NCBI GenBank assembly: GCA_021161495.1
Contig: JAGHAO010000217.1
Location: 1 to 6,066 of the forward strand
Source of the DNA: Caldisericaceae bacterium
Lineage (GTDB): Bacteria > Caldisericota > Caldisericia > Caldisericales > Caldisericaceae
DNA: 6,066 nucleotides
Reading direction: 5' to 3'
The notes below the pieces were generated by a model. It had not been told where the DNA came from, made no database searches, and saw nothing but the letters and a program-made list of their open reading frames with translations. Made by a program: the position numbers and the translations under genes. Below, piece after piece: positions 5,712-6,066 of this stretch; the stretch's first letter is position 1; each line of letters opens with the position of its first letter.

Positions 5712-6066
5712 GGTGTCAAACCTCCGTTCGGCATAAGTTTAAGAAGATTGGAAACAGCAGGTAATAGGAAGAGGATGTAAAGAACAACAAGCACAATGAT
5801 AGCAACAATGGGAGTGAAGTATATGCCCGTTGCAGTTCCCGCATCCGTTTGGTAAACTTCTTTTATTGCAATTATGAGAAGAACGATTTCCCATATGAGG
5901 AACAGAGAACTTACCCAACCGGGGAGAACGTAATTCATCGACACGGAAAATAGAAGGTCAAACAGTTTGTAAATAAGCATCGGTATGGATGCAAACGCCC
6001 AGGCGGTAAACAATGCAAGCCCGTTTGATTTTTTAATTGTGAACTGCGCAAGGAGTTCGTATATGC
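5708..6066 (-). CDS. Yip1-like multi-pass membrane protein, N-terminal part beyond the right edge
   Basis: The frame is open from the right edge (first full codon at 6064) to TGA at 5710-5708, showing the last 118 residues. It begins YELLAQFTIKKSNGLALFTA and continues through three hydrophobic segments: one around AWAFASIPMLIYKLFDLLF, one around SLFLIWEIVLLIIAIKEV, and one around FTPIVAIIVLVVLYILFLL. The pattern 'AFASIP', then 'W...LL.IAIKEV', then a short polar loop (YQTDAGTATG), then a terminal helix is that of bacterial Yip1-domain (PF04893-type) proteins. A TTG at 6013 could be read as a start, but the open frame and family pattern continue upstream, so I treat the gene as truncated by the window. 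Bacterial Yip1-domain proteins are integral membrane proteins of unknown function. The stop overlaps the helicase start by four bases, so the two are co-translated. Confidence 0.72.
   Translation of the reverse strand, partial: IYELLAQFTIKKSNGLALFTAWAFASIPMLIYKLFDLLFSVSMNYVLPGWVSSLFLIWEIVLLIIAIKEVYQTDAGTATGIYFTPIVAIIVLVVLYILFLLPAVSNLLKLMPNGGLTP
5720..5725 (-). promoter_or_regulatory. ribosome binding site GGAGGT that supports the TTG start of the helicase
   Basis: GGAGGT lies 8 bases before TTG 5711 inside the end of the Yip1-like gene. No ATG fits as well in this frame near the conserved N-terminus, so this site decides the start codon. Confidence 0.8.

Noticed and set aside
5708..6013. Complete 101-residue membrane protein starting at TTG 6013
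   Set aside because: The frame stays open upstream to the window edge with Yip1-like sequence, so the TTG is more likely an internal leucine codon of a longer gene.

Overview
The window is a gene-dense bacterial segment in which every supported gene lies on the minus strand, so it reads right to left. It is moderately AT-rich, has very strong Shine-Dalgarno sequences (AGGAGG/GGAGGT types), overlapping genes, TTG and GTG starts, and Lys/Glu/Ile-rich proteins. This fits a low-to-medium GC bacterium. The compositional style recalls thermophilic or deep-branching lineages (Thermotogota, Dictyoglomota or Caldisericota), but that placement is only an impression and cannot be fixed from this sequence.

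Right-hand block (3199-6066): three tightly coupled genes. The C-terminal part of a Yip1-like multi-pass membrane protein enters from beyond the right edge. It overlaps by 4 bases a complete UvrD/PcrA superfamily 1A helicase of 701 residues with all motifs intact. Two bases after the helicase comes a PaaI-like hotdog-fold thioesterase. No terminator is evident after the thioesterase.

Junction (about 3146-3203): a near-ideal sigma-70-type promoter (TTGATT, 17 bases, TATAAT) fires leftward, with its -35 box inside the end of the thioesterase gene. A perfect 7-3-7 palindrome (ATACGGA-TAG-TCCGTAT) lies in the spacer and runs into the -10 box, which is the geometry of a repressor operator. The left-hand block is therefore probably a separately controlled unit.

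Left-hand block (1-3145): four genes in a compact operon. They encode (i) a 167-residue charged, helical, coiled-coil-like protein of no assigned function; (ii) a 358-residue SPFH/YdjI-like protein with a Gly-Met linker and two C-terminal zinc ribbons; (iii) a previously hidden 55-residue protein with two predicted membrane helices, which overlaps its neighbours at both ends; and (iv) a secreted-then-anchored DUF2207 membrane protein that runs off the left edge after 464 codons. By analogy with the Bacillus ydjFGHI (PspA/SPFH) locus, this set looks like a membrane or envelope-maintenance module. That role is inference: no PspA and no transcription factor lies in the window.

No RNA genes, insertion sequences, CRISPR arrays or convincing terminators were found. 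No stretch over 300 bases lacks a gene.
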